A stretch of 38,628 nt of DNA from Tyzzerella sp. UBA1042 (GCA_002316675.1 DCDZ01000060.1:16097-54724); one strand, 5' to 3'. Positions 1 through 8,149 are shown, counted from the first letter of the stretch. Numbers and translations: made by a program. Notes: generated by a model from the letters alone, not told the origin.

Positions 1-1143
1 CAAGTTTAAGGCCTCTGTGTCTGTTCTTCTGCCAACAGCAACCAATACCTTTTCTGCTGTGAAAGCTTCCACCTTGCCGCCAACCTCAACATTTACCTTT
101 GTCAAAGCGCCGCCTTCTACAGACTGTACCTTTGCATCCGTCATAATCTTGATGCCACGGGCTTCCATCATCTTGCGCAGTTGTGCTGTCAATTCTCCGT
201 CCATCATAGGCAGAAGCTTGCTCATTGCTTCCACAACGGTTACTTCTGTACCAAAACGGGAATATGCTGTTGCCAATTCAATACCAATTACGCCGCCGCC
301 GATTACCAAAAGGCTCTTTGGTACTGTTTCAAAGGAAAGTGCTCCTGTGGAATCCACACAGCTTGCGTTTTCCTTTACACCGGGAATGGGAGGAACTGCG
401 GGAACAGAACCGGCCGCAATAATAATCTTGTCAAAAGTCAGGTTCTCTTTGGAACCGTCTTTCTTTGCTACTGTCAAAGTGTCTTTGGATGCAAAAGAAG
501 CAACACCTTCAATTACCTTGATTTTGTTTGCTTTCATCAGTCCTGTTACGCCGCTTACCAGCTGATTGGTTACTGCGTTTTTCTTCGCCTGTACCTTGTT
601 CCAGTCAATGCCCTTCACTTCAACATTGATGCCCAAATCAGCCATGTGGCTTGCTTCAGCCAGTGCCTCTGCGGAATGAAGAAGAACCTTGGTGGGGATA
701 CAGCCCACATTCAAGCAAGTACCGCCCATTTTGTTTTTCTCAATTAATGTTACTTCGCCGCCCAGCTGTGCAGCACGAATTGCCGCAACATATCCGCCGG
801 GGCCGCCGCCGATAACAGCAACTGTGGTTTTGCCTTCTTTTTTCGGTGCAGGTGCCGCTGCGGGCGCAGGTGCTGCTGCAGGTGCTGCCGCACCAACTGT
901 CTCTCCTGCCTGTCCAATATATGCCAGAACACCTTTTACAGGAACATCTTCGCCTTCTTGTGCAACTACTTTGATCAGTGTGCCTTCTTCTTCACTCACA
1001 ACTTCGCTGGTCAGCTTGTCTGTAGTGATTTCCAAAAGGATGTCGCCCACCTTAACGGAATCGCCCTCTTTCTTGACCCACTTAGAAACAGTACCCTCTT
1101 CCATGGTCAAGCCAAGCTGCGGCATTTTTACCTCTACTGCCAT
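1..1143 (-). CDS. lpdA: Dihydrolipoyl dehydrogenase (E3) with N-terminal lipoyl domain, 3' end cut off by window edge
   Basis: This flavoprotein reoxidises the dihydrolipoyl arm of E2 and passes electrons to NAD+. The 381 visible residues start with a lipoyl domain (about 1-80, lipoyl lysine K43 in DKLTSE). An Ala/Pro-rich linker (83-100) follows, then the FAD fold with GGGPGG (112-117) and the redox pair C143/C148 in GGTCLNVGCIPTK. The start is ATG with TTAGGAGGAATTCAA in front. An E3 carrying its own lipoyl domain is known from some acetoin and pyruvate dehydrogenase complexes of anaerobes. It lies downstream of E2 but is separated by 317 bases containing a terminator-like hairpin, so its expression may be set separately. 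The C-terminal dimerisation domain lies outside the window. The E3 identity is firm; which complex it serves is inferred from position. Confidence 0.95.
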   Translation of the reverse strand, partial: MAVEVKMPQLGLTMEEGTVSKWVKKEGDSVKVGDILLEITTDKLTSEVVSEEEGTLIKVVAQEGEDVPVKGVLAYIGQAGETVGAAAPAAAPAPAAAPAPKKEGKTTVAVIGGGPGGYVAAIRAAQLGGEVTLIEKNKMGGTCLNVGCIPTKVLLHSAEALAEASHMADLGINVEVKGIDWNKVQAKKNAVTNQLVSGVTGLMKANKIKVIEGVASFASKDTLTVAKKDGSKENLTFDKIIIAAGSVPAVPPIPGVKENASCVDSTGALSFETVPKSLLVIGGGVIGIELATAYSRFGTEVTVVEAMSKLLPMMDGELTAQLRKMMEARGIKIMTDAKVQSVEGGALTKVNVEVGGKVEAFTAEKVLVAVGRRTDTEALNL

Positions 1144-1224
1144 TTGAATTCCTCCTAATCTTTTCGTACTAAGCCAAATTAGCTTTTTTTATCATGATTT
1201 ATGGGGATTTCCCCGAAAATTTTG

Positions 1225-1263
1225 AAAAAGTCCTCCTTAGGCAGAACCTGCGATAAGGAGGAC
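1225..1263 (-). terminator. Rho-independent terminator or attenuator between E2 and E3
   Basis: A perfect 10-bp stem (GTCCTCCTTA with TAAGGAGGAC) is capped by an inner GCAG/CTGC stem and followed on the minus strand by TTTTT. It lies about 200 bases after the E2 stop and 80 bases before the E3 start. It should therefore limit readthrough into lpdA rather than end the whole operon. The 3' arm contains the stop codon of a 57-codon leader ORF. Confidence 0.8.
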
Positions 1264-1410
1264 CTCCCAACAGACGTTTACTTTATAGAGGTTTGGGATA
1301 ATAAAAACACTATATATCAGCATTTTAGGTTGATAGACTATAAAGCCGTCCTTCTGTTGTGTTTTATGAAATAAGCCGCAGCCCGTTCCATTTCTCTTTT
1401 GTAATTTCAT
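1237..1410 (-). CDS. Possible 57-residue leader ORF before lpdA
   Basis: An uninterrupted ATG...TAA frame of 57 codons fills most of the E2-E3 gap. The peptide starts MKLQKRNGTG, has an aromatic and hydrophobic middle, and resembles nothing I recognise. No good ribosome binding site precedes this ATG. However, an AAAGGATAAA-preceded four-codon frame (ATG CTT GAA GCA TGA) ends on it with an ATGA overlap, which could couple translation. The ORF's stop codon is the first triplet of the 3' arm of the downstream terminator, so a ribosome translating it would physically block that hairpin. It may well be a chance ORF; its geometry is the only argument for it. Confidence 0.25.
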   Translation of the reverse strand: MKLQKRNGTGCGLFHKTQQKDGFIVYQPKMLIYSVFIIPNLYKVNVCWEVLLIAGSA

Positions 1411-1460
1411 GCTTCAAGCATTTTATCCTTTGTAGAACGATAAAACAGACTATATCCAAA

Positions 1461-2699
1461 TTAAAGTAAAATTTTCATAGGATTTTCCAGCAGCTCTTTG
1501 ATGACCAATTCAAACTTCGCTGCTGTTGCACCATCAATTAATCTATGGTCAAAGGTAAAGGAAATACGCATAAACTGTCTCTTGGAAATATTGCCTTCGT
1601 CATCCATAACCAATTCATCCTGTGCGGCACATACGCCCAAGATGCCGGAATCCGGCTGATTCACAATGGGGTCGAAGGTTTCTACGCCAAACATACCCAA
1701 GTTGGAAATGGAGAATGTGGAACCCTTGTACTCGTCCATACCAAGCTTGTTTGTTCTTGCTCTTTCTGCCAAATCCTTTGCAGTTGCAGAAATTTCTTCA
1801 AGGCTCATTTTGTCAATATCCTTCAAAACAGGAACGATCAAGCCTTCATCCAAAGCAACGGCCATACCCACATTCACGTGTGCACGCTGAATAATTTTGT
1901 CGCCGTCCAAGGAAACAAGGATGTGTCTGTTGTTTTTCAATGCCTTGGCAACTGCCTTCAAAATGAAGTCATTTACGGAATATTTCACACCAAGCTCTCC
2001 ATTGATCTGCTTGCGGAATTTCATCAAGTTTGTAACATCAATCTTCACATTCTGTGTTACACTAGGGATCTCTCTGCGAGACTGGGCCATACGTTCTGCT
2101 ACAACTTTTCTCATTCCCGAGAGTTTTACAACCTCGTCGCCTTCCATCAATTCAATGTTACCGGAAGCTGCAACAGGTGCAGGAGCTGCTGTAGCTACGG
2201 GTGCTGCCGCTGCAGGTGCATTTTGTGCTGCCGCTAAAATATCCTTCTGAACAATACGTCCTGCGGGGCCGGAACCCTTTACATTTGTATAGTCAACTCC
2301 CATTTTGGCTGCGGTCTTTCTAGCCAAAGGAGAAATACGAATTCTGCCGTTTGCTGTTGCAACAGGCGCAGGTGCTGCGGATACCGCAGGTGCTGCCGCC
2401 ACAGGTGCTGCAGGGGCTTCAGTAGCCGCTGCAGGTACTGCTGCACCGCCAACCTCTTCACCGGGCTCCCCAATATATGCCAACAAGCCCTTTACGGGAA
2501 TATCTTCGCCTTCCTGCGCAATGATTTTCAACATTGTGCCGTCATGCTCACTTTCCACTTCACTTGTCAATTTATCTGTCGTAATTTCTAAAATAACGTC
2601 GCCGGCCTTCACCGCTTCGCCTTCTTTTTTTACCCATCTGGTTACGGTACCTTCTTCCATTGTAAGGCCCAGCTGAGGCATCTTTACTTCAAAAGCCAT
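1461..2699 (-). CDS. Dihydrolipoamide acyltransferase (E2) of a 2-oxo acid/acetoin dehydrogenase complex
   Basis: E2 transfers the acyl group made by E1 to CoA and forms the core of the complex. The 412 residues run in the classical order: lipoyl domain (1-80, lipoyl K43 in TDKLTSE), Ala/Pro linker, peripheral-subunit-binding domain (about 119-154, starting RIRISPLARKTAAKMGV), a second Ala/Pro linker, then the catalytic domain with HRLIDGA (H385, D389) near the C-terminus. There is one lipoyl domain and the length is normal. The start is ATG after AAAGGAGGGAAAGTC. It lies 17 bases after E1beta in one operon. The acyl group cannot be read from sequence; acetyl is most likely. Its lipoyl domain is nearly the same as that of the neighbouring E3. 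Confidence 0.93.
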   Translation of the reverse strand: MAFEVKMPQLGLTMEEGTVTRWVKKEGEAVKAGDVILEITTDKLTSEVESEHDGTMLKIIAQEGEDIPVKGLLAYIGEPGEEVGGAAVPAAATEAPAAPVAAAPAVSAAPAPVATANGRIRISPLARKTAAKMGVDYTNVKGSGPAGRIVQKDILAAAQNAPAAAAPVATAAPAPVAASGNIELMEGDEVVKLSGMRKVVAERMAQSRREIPSVTQNVKIDVTNLMKFRKQINGELGVKYSVNDFILKAVAKALKNNRHILVSLDGDKIIQRAHVNVGMAVALDEGLIVPVLKDIDKMSLEEISATAKDLAERARTNKLGMDEYKGSTFSISNLGMFGVETFDPIVNQPDSGILGVCAAQDELVMDDEGNISKRQFMRISFTFDHRLIDGATAAKFELVIKELLENPMKILL

Positions 2700-2716
2700 G
2701 ACTTTCCCTCCTTTGA

Positions 2717-3697
2717 TTACTTATTCAGAACTTTTTTCACTGCTTTAACAATATCTGCAGGGTGAGGGAAGTTTTCATCCTCCAGTGTGGGGCTGAAAGG
2801 TGAAACAATATTCAGTCCGCAAACACGTTCAACCGGTGCATCCAATTCGTCGAACAATTCTTCTGCAATCTGCGCAGAAAGTTCACCTGCATAGCTGCCT
2901 CTTTTTACTTCCTCAGAAACAACAATAACATTGTGTGTCTTTGATACGGACTTCACAATTGCTTCCCAATCCAGGGGAACTAAAGTACGAAGGTCAAGCA
3001 CTTCTACATTGATGCCTTCCTTAGCCAATTCCTCAGCTGCTTCCAATGCAAAATATACTTCACGGCTCCATGTGATAATTGTTAAGTCAGTGCCTTCTCT
3101 TTTCACATCTGCCACACCCAAAGGAATGGTGTATTCGCCTTCAGGCAATTCTTCCTTTTTTGCGTATAACAGCTTGTGTTCCATAAACATAACAGGGTCG
3201 TCATCACGAATTGCTGATTTCAAAAGACCTTTTGCATCAGCAGCTGTGGAAGGTGCAACAACCTTCAAACCAGGTGTATGGCAGAATACATTTTCCAAGC
3301 ACTGGGAATGCTGTCCTGCATTTCTTCTGCCGGCACCCATAGGCAGTCTCAATACCATAGGTACTGTTGCCTGTCCGCCGGTCATATATCTCATTTTTGC
3401 CGCTTGGTTAATGATTGGGTCAGCAGCAACGGTAATAAAGTCGTTATACATTAATTCAACAACAGGGCGGATGCCTCTTAACGCTGCACCTACAGCCATA
3501 CCGCAAAAACCGGATTCAGAAATAGGTGTGTCGTATACTCTGTGTGCGCCGAATTCTTCCTGGAAGCCTACGGTGATGCCAAAAACGTTACCCATCTTCC
3601 CCATATCTTCGCCAAGAATAATTACATTTTCATCTCTGGCCATTTCTTCGTGCAAAGCTTCACCAATTGCCTTGCTGATGCTTAATTTCTTGCTCAT
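2717..3697 (-). CDS. 2-oxo acid/acetoin dehydrogenase E1 component, beta subunit
   Basis: This is the beta chain of the heterotetrameric thiamine diphosphate-dependent E1 that decarboxylates the substrate and acylates lipoate. It is full length at 326 residues. Typical stretches include LGEDMGKMGNVFG near the N-terminus, DTPISESGF, the AGQHSQCLE segment and the C-terminal transketolase-type domain ending FPHPADIVKAVKKVLNK. The start is ATG with AAAGGAG upstream, and it overlaps the E1alpha stop by 4 bases (ATGA), implying translational coupling and equal stoichiometry. Pyruvate-, branched-chain- and acetoin-type beta subunits are hard to tell apart by eye. The compact alpha/beta/E2/lipoyl-E3 arrangement recalls the Clostridium magnum acetoin system, but the TRAP neighbours suggest an imported carboxylate instead. 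Confidence 0.93.
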   Translation of the reverse strand: MSKKLSISKAIGEALHEEMARDENVIILGEDMGKMGNVFGITVGFQEEFGAHRVYDTPISESGFCGMAVGAALRGIRPVVELMYNDFITVAADPIINQAAKMRYMTGGQATVPMVLRLPMGAGRRNAGQHSQCLENVFCHTPGLKVVAPSTAADAKGLLKSAIRDDDPVMFMEHKLLYAKKEELPEGEYTIPLGVADVKREGTDLTIITWSREVYFALEAAEELAKEGINVEVLDLRTLVPLDWEAIVKSVSKTHNVIVVSEEVKRGSYAGELSAQIAEELFDELDAPVERVCGLNIVSPFSPTLEDENFPHPADIVKAVKKVLNK

Positions 3698-4692
3698 CTT
3701 ACAACACTCCTTTCATTATCAGAGCTATAAACTTCTGTTGTAGCTTCGGAAGGATCAGGATATTCGGATTTATCAGCAAATTCATAAGCTGCTTCTAATT
3801 CTGCATTTACTTCTTCTTCGAGAGCAACCAATTCTTCTTCCGTTGCCACATTCTCGTTTAATAATCTAGCTCTCATGTTAGGAACTGCATCGTCCTTATG
3901 TGCATTTTCCATATATTCTGCAGGACGATAGTTTGCGGGGTCACCGCAGTAATGTCCCTGATGACGATATGTCACGCACTCAACAATGGAAGGACCGTTT
4001 CCTGCTCTTGCAAAGTCAACCGCTTCTTTCACAGCTTCATAAACAATGGTAGGGTCGTTGCCATCAACTGTTGTTCCGGGGATATCATATGCCTTTGCAC
4101 GCACTGCAATGGTGTCTGTGTTTGTTACAGAGTGGATATTTGTAGATACGCCGTATCTGTTATTTTCGCAGAGGAATACAACGGGGAGCTTCCAAGCCGC
4201 CGCCATATTGATGGCTTCGTGGAAAGTACCCTGGTTGGAAGCACTATCACCAAAGAAGCAGAGTGTTACATGATTGTCGCCCCAAACCTTAGAAGCCAAT
4301 GCAGAGCCTGCACAGATAGGAATGCCGGCACCAACAATACCATTTGCACCCAAATGATGCAAACCTTCCACATCGGCAATATGCATGGAACCGCCTTTGC
4401 CTTTGCAGTACCCTGTCTTTTTACCAAACAGTTCTGCAAGCATTTTGTCTAATTGGCCGCCCTTTGCAATTGTGTGTCCATGACCCCTATGTGTTGTTGC
4501 CATGTAATCTTCTTTGTCCAGAGCATAGCAAGCACCTGCAGCAACTGCCTCTTGCCCGATGCACAAGTGAATATTACCCGCAAGCATACCCTTCATGAAG
4601 CATTCAGCTGCTCTTGTCTCAAACATTCTGATCCGAAGCATCATACGATACAGATCAATGAGCATTTCTTTTGAATATTTCTTTTTAGCCAA
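3694..4692 (-). CDS. 2-oxo acid/acetoin dehydrogenase E1 component, alpha subunit
   Basis: This is the thiamine diphosphate-binding chain of E1. The ThDP motif runs from GDSASNQGTFHEAIN (about residue 148) to CENN (about 175-178). THRGHGH and KTGYCKGKGGSMHIAD are also typical of this family. I choose the TTG start at 4692 (332 residues). AAGGGTGA is placed correctly for it, whereas the in-frame GTG at 4701 sits inside that Shine-Dalgarno sequence. It is the first gene of the four-gene dehydrogenase block, preceded by a candidate promoter and candidate GntR sites. GDS replaces the more common GDG at the start of the motif, which should still hold the metal. Substrate assignment (acetoin or a 2-oxo acid such as pyruvate) is open. 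Confidence 0.92.
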   Translation of the reverse strand: MAKKKYSKEMLIDLYRMMLRIRMFETRAAECFMKGMLAGNIHLCIGQEAVAAGACYALDKEDYMATTHRGHGHTIAKGGQLDKMLAELFGKKTGYCKGKGGSMHIADVEGLHHLGANGIVGAGIPICAGSALASKVWGDNHVTLCFFGDSASNQGTFHEAINMAAAWKLPVVFLCENNRYGVSTNIHSVTNTDTIAVRAKAYDIPGTTVDGNDPTIVYEAVKEAVDFARAGNGPSIVECVTYRHQGHYCGDPANYRPAEYMENAHKDDAVPNMRARLLNENVATEEELVALEEEVNAELEAAYEFADKSEYPDPSEATTEVYSSDNERSVVR

Positions 4693-4727
4693 TGAAATCA
4701 CCCTTTTCTTAAGTTTAGTAGTTCGTT

Positions 4728-4755
4728 ATAGTATGTTGTTTTACACTGCTTTCAA
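4728..4755 (-). promoter_or_regulatory. Candidate sigma-A promoter for the E1alpha-E1beta-E2 block
   Basis: On the minus strand TTGAAA (4755-4750) and TACTAT (4733-4728) are 16 bases apart, ending about 36 bases before the TTG start. An alternative -10, TATAAC, overlaps it. The match is moderate. It would allow transcription of the dehydrogenase genes independently of the transporter. Confidence 0.45.
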
Positions 4756-4774
4756 TTCTGGAATTGGCACTTAT

Positions 4775-4822
4775 AACTTATCATCTAACTTCACCTTGTA
4801 CCCCTATCACCTGTAATACAAG
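4775..4822. promoter_or_regulatory. Candidate GntR (FadR-type) operators upstream of E1alpha
   Basis: Two elements lie just upstream of the candidate -35. One is AACTTATCATCTAACTT (4775-4791), which resembles AGTTATCATACAACT upstream of the gntR gene. The other is CTGTAATACAAG (4811-4822), on the other strand CTTGTATTACAG, close to the TNGT-N3-ACNA pattern of FadR-family operators. The position upstream of -35 would fit activation or looping as well as repression. Confidence 0.35.
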
Positions 4823-4936
4823 TTGGTGGAAAATAAAAAGTTGTTGTTTACGGCCAATCAAAATGTTTTCTTTCGTTCCCTAGTTGCTGTTTATCCGTTG
4901 TAATTGAAAACTTTATCTTTAGTATGTTATTTTATT

Positions 4937-4961
4937 GGGTGCTGCTGTTTTCGCAGCACCC
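4937..4961 (-). other. Intercistronic hairpin between dctM and E1alpha
   Basis: A perfect 9-bp GC-rich stem (GGGTGCTGC with GCAGCACCC, 7-base loop) lies 16 bases after the dctM stop. On the minus strand it is followed by AATAAAATAAC rather than a U-run. It is therefore at best a weak terminator and may be a 3' mRNA-stabilising or processing structure. Confidence 0.6.
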
Positions 4962-4977
4962 GCAATTCTAACCGATC

Positions 4978-6261
4978 TTAAATTTGCCCAATCAATTTGG
5001 GTAAGAACAAGGAAATTTGAGGAATATATGTTATTAAGAACAATGCAATCAAACCTGCAATGAGGAAAGGTATAATCTTCCTGATAATATCCGATACAGG
5101 AATTTCCGCCACATTACAACCTACATAAAGGTTAATACCAACAGGAGGCGTAATCATACCAATAGCCATATTGATTGTTAAGAAAACACCTGCGTGCAGC
5201 AAATCTACACCAATGGCATTTAAAACAGGAACAATAATTGGTAACAAAATATAGAAAGCAGAGTTTGCATCTAGGAAGCAGCCTGCAATCAAGAAAATAA
5301 CGTTGATAATCAGTAAGATTGCATACCGATTTTCGCTTACACCCAGTACTATCTGAGACAGCTGGGTTGCGATCTGGCTTGTTGTCAAAATCCATGCAAA
5401 TACCGCTGCTGCTGCAATGATAAACATTACCGTTGCAGAAGAAACTGCGGATTCAATAAAAATACTATATAGGTCTTTCCATTTAATCTCTCTGTATATA
5501 AATACACCTACAATCAAGCCGTAGATAACTGCAATACCTGCAGCTTCCGTCGGTGTAAAAATACCTGCGTAAATACCGCCTAAGATAATAACAGGTGTCA
5601 TCAAGCCCCAGAACGCATCTTTAAAAGCAAACAATCTGTCTTTGCCGCTCATTTTAGGCTGGGCAATAATTTCTTTATTATTTCTGGAATCCCAAGCAGC
5701 TGCAAAATAATATGCAAAGCCTACCACAATACCAGGGATAATACCCGCTGTAAATAATGCACCCACAGAAACGTCTGTACAAGAAGCATATACTACATAT
5801 GCAATACTTGGAGGAATAATAATACCGATTGCACCGGAAGCACTAACCAATGCAGCAGGCAAATTTTTACCATAACCAGCTTTTACCATTGCAGGAATCA
5901 GTACAGGGCCAATTGCTGCTACAGTTGCAGGGCCGGAACCGGAAATTGCTGCAAAAAAGCAGGCAACAATAACTACTACCGCCATTAAGCCGCCTTTTCT
6001 GTGGCCTACGCAAGCATTTGCAAAACTAATCAATCTTTTAGAAATACCAGCATATTCCATAATACTACCTGCTAAAATAAAGAATGGAATTGCAAGTAAC
6101 GTAAATTTCGCCGTACCTGAATATAAAATACCGGGGATAACGGAAAGAGGAAACTCTCCATACATTAAGCCGGCTGCCGCTGCCAAACCAAGGGAAACTG
6201 CGATGGGCACATTCAAAAATACCAGCAGGAAAAACAGCCCGAAAAGAATTAAAATCATCAT
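4978..6261 (-). CDS. dctM: TRAP transporter large permease subunit (DctM family)
   Basis: This is the main transmembrane subunit of a tripartite ATP-independent periplasmic-type transporter, driving substrate import with an ion gradient. Its 427 residues are hydrophobic almost throughout and have family hallmarks such as the N-terminal VFLNVPIAVSLGLAA, GSGPATVAAIG, ASGAIGIIIPPSI and MIGMITPPVGINLYVG-like stretches (GMITPPVGINLYV near residue 375). The start is ATG after GGAAGGAGGTACACAGGC, overlapping dctQ by 4 bases (ATGA). Together with dctQ and dctP it makes a complete system. TRAP carriers mostly take organic anions such as C4-dicarboxylates, sialic acid, 2-oxo acids and uronates; the substrate here is not readable from this subunit. 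Confidence 0.95.
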   Translation of the reverse strand: MMILILFGLFFLLVFLNVPIAVSLGLAAAAGLMYGEFPLSVIPGILYSGTAKFTLLAIPFFILAGSIMEYAGISKRLISFANACVGHRKGGLMAVVVIVACFFAAISGSGPATVAAIGPVLIPAMVKAGYGKNLPAALVSASGAIGIIIPPSIAYVVYASCTDVSVGALFTAGIIPGIVVGFAYYFAAAWDSRNNKEIIAQPKMSGKDRLFAFKDAFWGLMTPVIILGGIYAGIFTPTEAAGIAVIYGLIVGVFIYREIKWKDLYSIFIESAVSSATVMFIIAAAAVFAWILTTSQIATQLSQIVLGVSENRYAILLIINVIFLIAGCFLDANSAFYILLPIIVPVLNAIGVDLLHAGVFLTINMAIGMITPPVGINLYVGCNVAEIPVSDIIRKIIPFLIAGLIALFLITYIPQISLFLPKLIGQI

Positions 6262-6758
6262 GCCTGTGTACCTCCTTCCCCTTCATTCCATAAGCCTTTC
6301 ACCTGCAGATAGCCTGCCTGCAAAATGCGAATGATAACAAATACTGCACCCACGGGCATAGAGAGTCCCTGCACCGCCTGGGGCATTCTTAATACGGGGG
6401 TAGTGGCACCCATACCAATCTGACCTTGTACCATTTCAATGCCATAAATCAAAACCAGTACCATAAAAATCAAACCGCAAATCACGCCAAGCAATGCAAA
6501 CATTGCTTTTGTTTTACCGTGAAATAAATCAACCACAAAGCTCATACCCAAATGCGCATATCTTTTAAACCCAGCTGCGACACCTAACATTGTAACCCAA
6601 ACAAATACTGTAACTGTCAGTTCTTCCGTAAAAGAAAAGGAGTTCGCAAAACAATATCTAAATACAACGTTGAGGAAGTTCATAACTGCCATATAGGTCA
6701 TCATAAGGATGATAACCGACTCTTCAAAATAATCAAGTATTTTGCCTAGCAATTTCAT
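6258..6758 (-). CDS. dctQ: TRAP transporter small permease subunit (DctQ family)
   Basis: This four-helix membrane subunit accompanies DctM. It has about 166 residues from MKLLGKILDYFEESVI, with hydrophobic segments around 14-36, 52-72, 89-112 and 130-150. The family-typical motif NVVFRYCFANSFSFTEE, followed by VWVTMLGVA, is present. I choose ATG at 6758 because GGTGGAG sits 5-9 bases upstream. The frame stays open a further 39 codons to 6875, but that extension lacks a binding site and looks untranslated. It overlaps dctM by 4 bases. The 223-base gap from dctP contains a hairpin, probably lowering DctQM relative to the binding protein. Confidence 0.92.
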   Translation of the reverse strand: MKLLGKILDYFEESVIILMMTYMAVMNFLNVVFRYCFANSFSFTEELTVTVFVWVTMLGVAAGFKRYAHLGMSFVVDLFHGKTKAMFALLGVICGLIFMVLVLIYGIEMVQGQIGMGATTPVLRMPQAVQGLSMPVGAVFVIIRILQAGYLQVKGLWNEGEGGTQA

Positions 6759-6911
6759 CTTTCTCCACCTTTCTTTCGTTCTTTTCATGACGCACTGTTG
6801 CCCATATGGGATTTCATAAAAACATAAAAACCATCTCCATATTCCAACGCATCTTTTTCTCATTAAAGTATTCAAAAAATTAAAATATATTATTGCTTTT
6901 TTTATAAGTGG

Positions 6912-6940
6912 GCAGGCAGTGACAGTGTGCCGCTGCCTGC
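6912..6940 (-). other. Intercistronic hairpin between dctP and dctQ
   Basis: A perfect 8-bp stem (GCAGGCAG with CTGCCTGC, 13-base loop) lies about 40 bases after the dctP stop. On the minus strand it is followed by CCCACTTATAAAA, with no U-run, so it does not look like a full terminator. A role in protecting dctP mRNA from 3' decay, giving excess binding protein over permease, is a reasonable inference. Confidence 0.6.
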
Positions 6941-6981
6941 TTCATAAAACCGCTCAGTTCTTTTCAATTTAGAGATTCGTT

Positions 6982-8019
6982 TTACTCAAAGGTGTAGCCG
7001 AACGCTGCAAATGCTTCATCACCAAAGTCTGTTCTGTAATCTTCGTAAATAGGAGCAACAACGCCCTTCATTTCTTCAATTGCTTCGGGAGACAATTCGT
7101 TCACTTCTACACCAACACTTTTGAATTCTTCAATAATGCTAGCATCCAAATCTCTGGAAGCAGCAACCTGTGTTGCGCAGGCTTCCTTCCCTGCCTGATC
7201 AAAAATTGCCTTGTCTTCATCGCTCAGCTTGTTCCAGATGTTACCGCTAACGCTTAAAATGATTGGATCATAGCAGTAATTCCAAATGGTCATGTATTTC
7301 TGAACTTCCTGAATTTTTGCAGATCTGATCGTGTCATAAGGATTTTCCTGACCATCAATTGCGCCCTGCTGCAAAGCCGTAAATACTTCACCGAAAGGCA
7401 TCTGCGTAGGGTCAGCACCCAAAGTCTTGTAAACATCTACCAGCAAAGAAATTGCGGGCACTCTAACCTTCAGCATAGACATATCTGCTGCTGATGTAAT
7501 AGGACGCTTGTTGTTTGTAATCTGGCGGAAACCGTTTTCACCGATACCTACTACATGAGCACCCTTTGCTTCCATTGCTTTTTTGATAAAATCAGAGCCT
7601 GTGGAGCCTTCGTTGAATATATATTCATCAACGCTGTCATAGCCATTGGGGAAAATCCAAGGCATACTGATTACGGACAATTCAGGCACTACATTGGAGA
7701 TAATCATTGAAGAGTGAAGATCAACGTCTGTCGTGCCGTTGAATAGCATTTCAACACCCTTTGTCTGATCGCCGGCCGCAAGCTGCTCGTTGCCATAAAT
7801 CGTTACTGTGTATCTGCCTTCGGTGCGTTCCTCAATTAATTTCTTAAATTCCGTTGCCGCTACCATCCATACACTGGTTTCTGAAGGTGTTACAGCCATC
7901 TTCAGATTTACTGCCTTTGTGGAGCCGCCCTCATCACTGCCGCTGTCACTGCCGCCGCAACCTGCAACGCCCAAAGCCATAACAGCACACATAATGCCAG
8001 CTAATAATTTCTTTTTCAT
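6982..8019 (-). CDS. dctP: TRAP transporter solute-binding lipoprotein (DctP family)
   Basis: This is the extracytoplasmic substrate receptor of the TRAP system. The 345 residues begin with a lipoprotein signal peptide (MKKKLLAGIMCAVMALGVAGC, lipobox cysteine C21) and a Gly/Ser/Asp-rich tether. The DctP fold follows, with PFGEVFTALQQGAIDGQENP (about residues 213-232). The arginine in LKVRVPA (about residue 180) corresponds to the family's conserved carboxylate-binding arginine, so a carboxylate ligand is expected. The start is ATG after GAGGAGGGTAAAAA. It is preceded by a candidate promoter and followed by a hairpin. The next genes downstream are the permease and then a 2-oxo acid dehydrogenase-type complex, suggesting that the imported acid feeds that enzyme. 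Confidence 0.95.
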   Translation of the reverse strand: MKKKLLAGIMCAVMALGVAGCGGSDSGSDEGGSTKAVNLKMAVTPSETSVWMVAATEFKKLIEERTEGRYTVTIYGNEQLAAGDQTKGVEMLFNGTTDVDLHSSMIISNVVPELSVISMPWIFPNGYDSVDEYIFNEGSTGSDFIKKAMEAKGAHVVGIGENGFRQITNNKRPITSAADMSMLKVRVPAISLLVDVYKTLGADPTQMPFGEVFTALQQGAIDGQENPYDTIRSAKIQEVQKYMTIWNYCYDPIILSVSGNIWNKLSDEDKAIFDQAGKEACATQVAASRDLDASIIEEFKSVGVEVNELSPEAIEEMKGVVAPIYEDYRTDFGDEAFAAFGYTFE

Positions 8020-8149
8020 TTTTTACCCTCCTCGTAATTTTAGACTGTTTTCTAACTTGTCTTTTTTGCTGCCAGCTCACTACCCCTTCCAAAGCAGCCC
8101 GCACAGCCCTTCTCTTTCGTATTTTTTTTGCGCAGCAGCGCAATCTTTC

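Noticed and set aside
17..1158. Plus-strand open frames opposite the lpdA gene, including one of 182 codons
   Set aside because: They lie antisense to an unambiguous lipoyl/FAD enzyme and show composition typical of shadow frames, with no binding sites or recognisable domains.
1545..2250. Long plus-strand frame (230 codons) opposite E2
   Set aside because: It is rich in Cys, His and Gly repeats that mirror the Ala/Pro linkers of E2 on the other strand; no start signals.
4761..4785. GGCAC...-containing stretch considered as a sigma-54 promoter for the acetoin-type genes
   Set aside because: No GC at the required spacing from GG, and it lies on the wrong strand for E1alpha; no sigma-54 activator gene is nearby.
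6759..6875. N-terminal extension of DctQ by 39 residues
   Set aside because: No ribosome binding site, and unlike the family's N-terminus; ATG at 6758 has GGTGGAG upstream.
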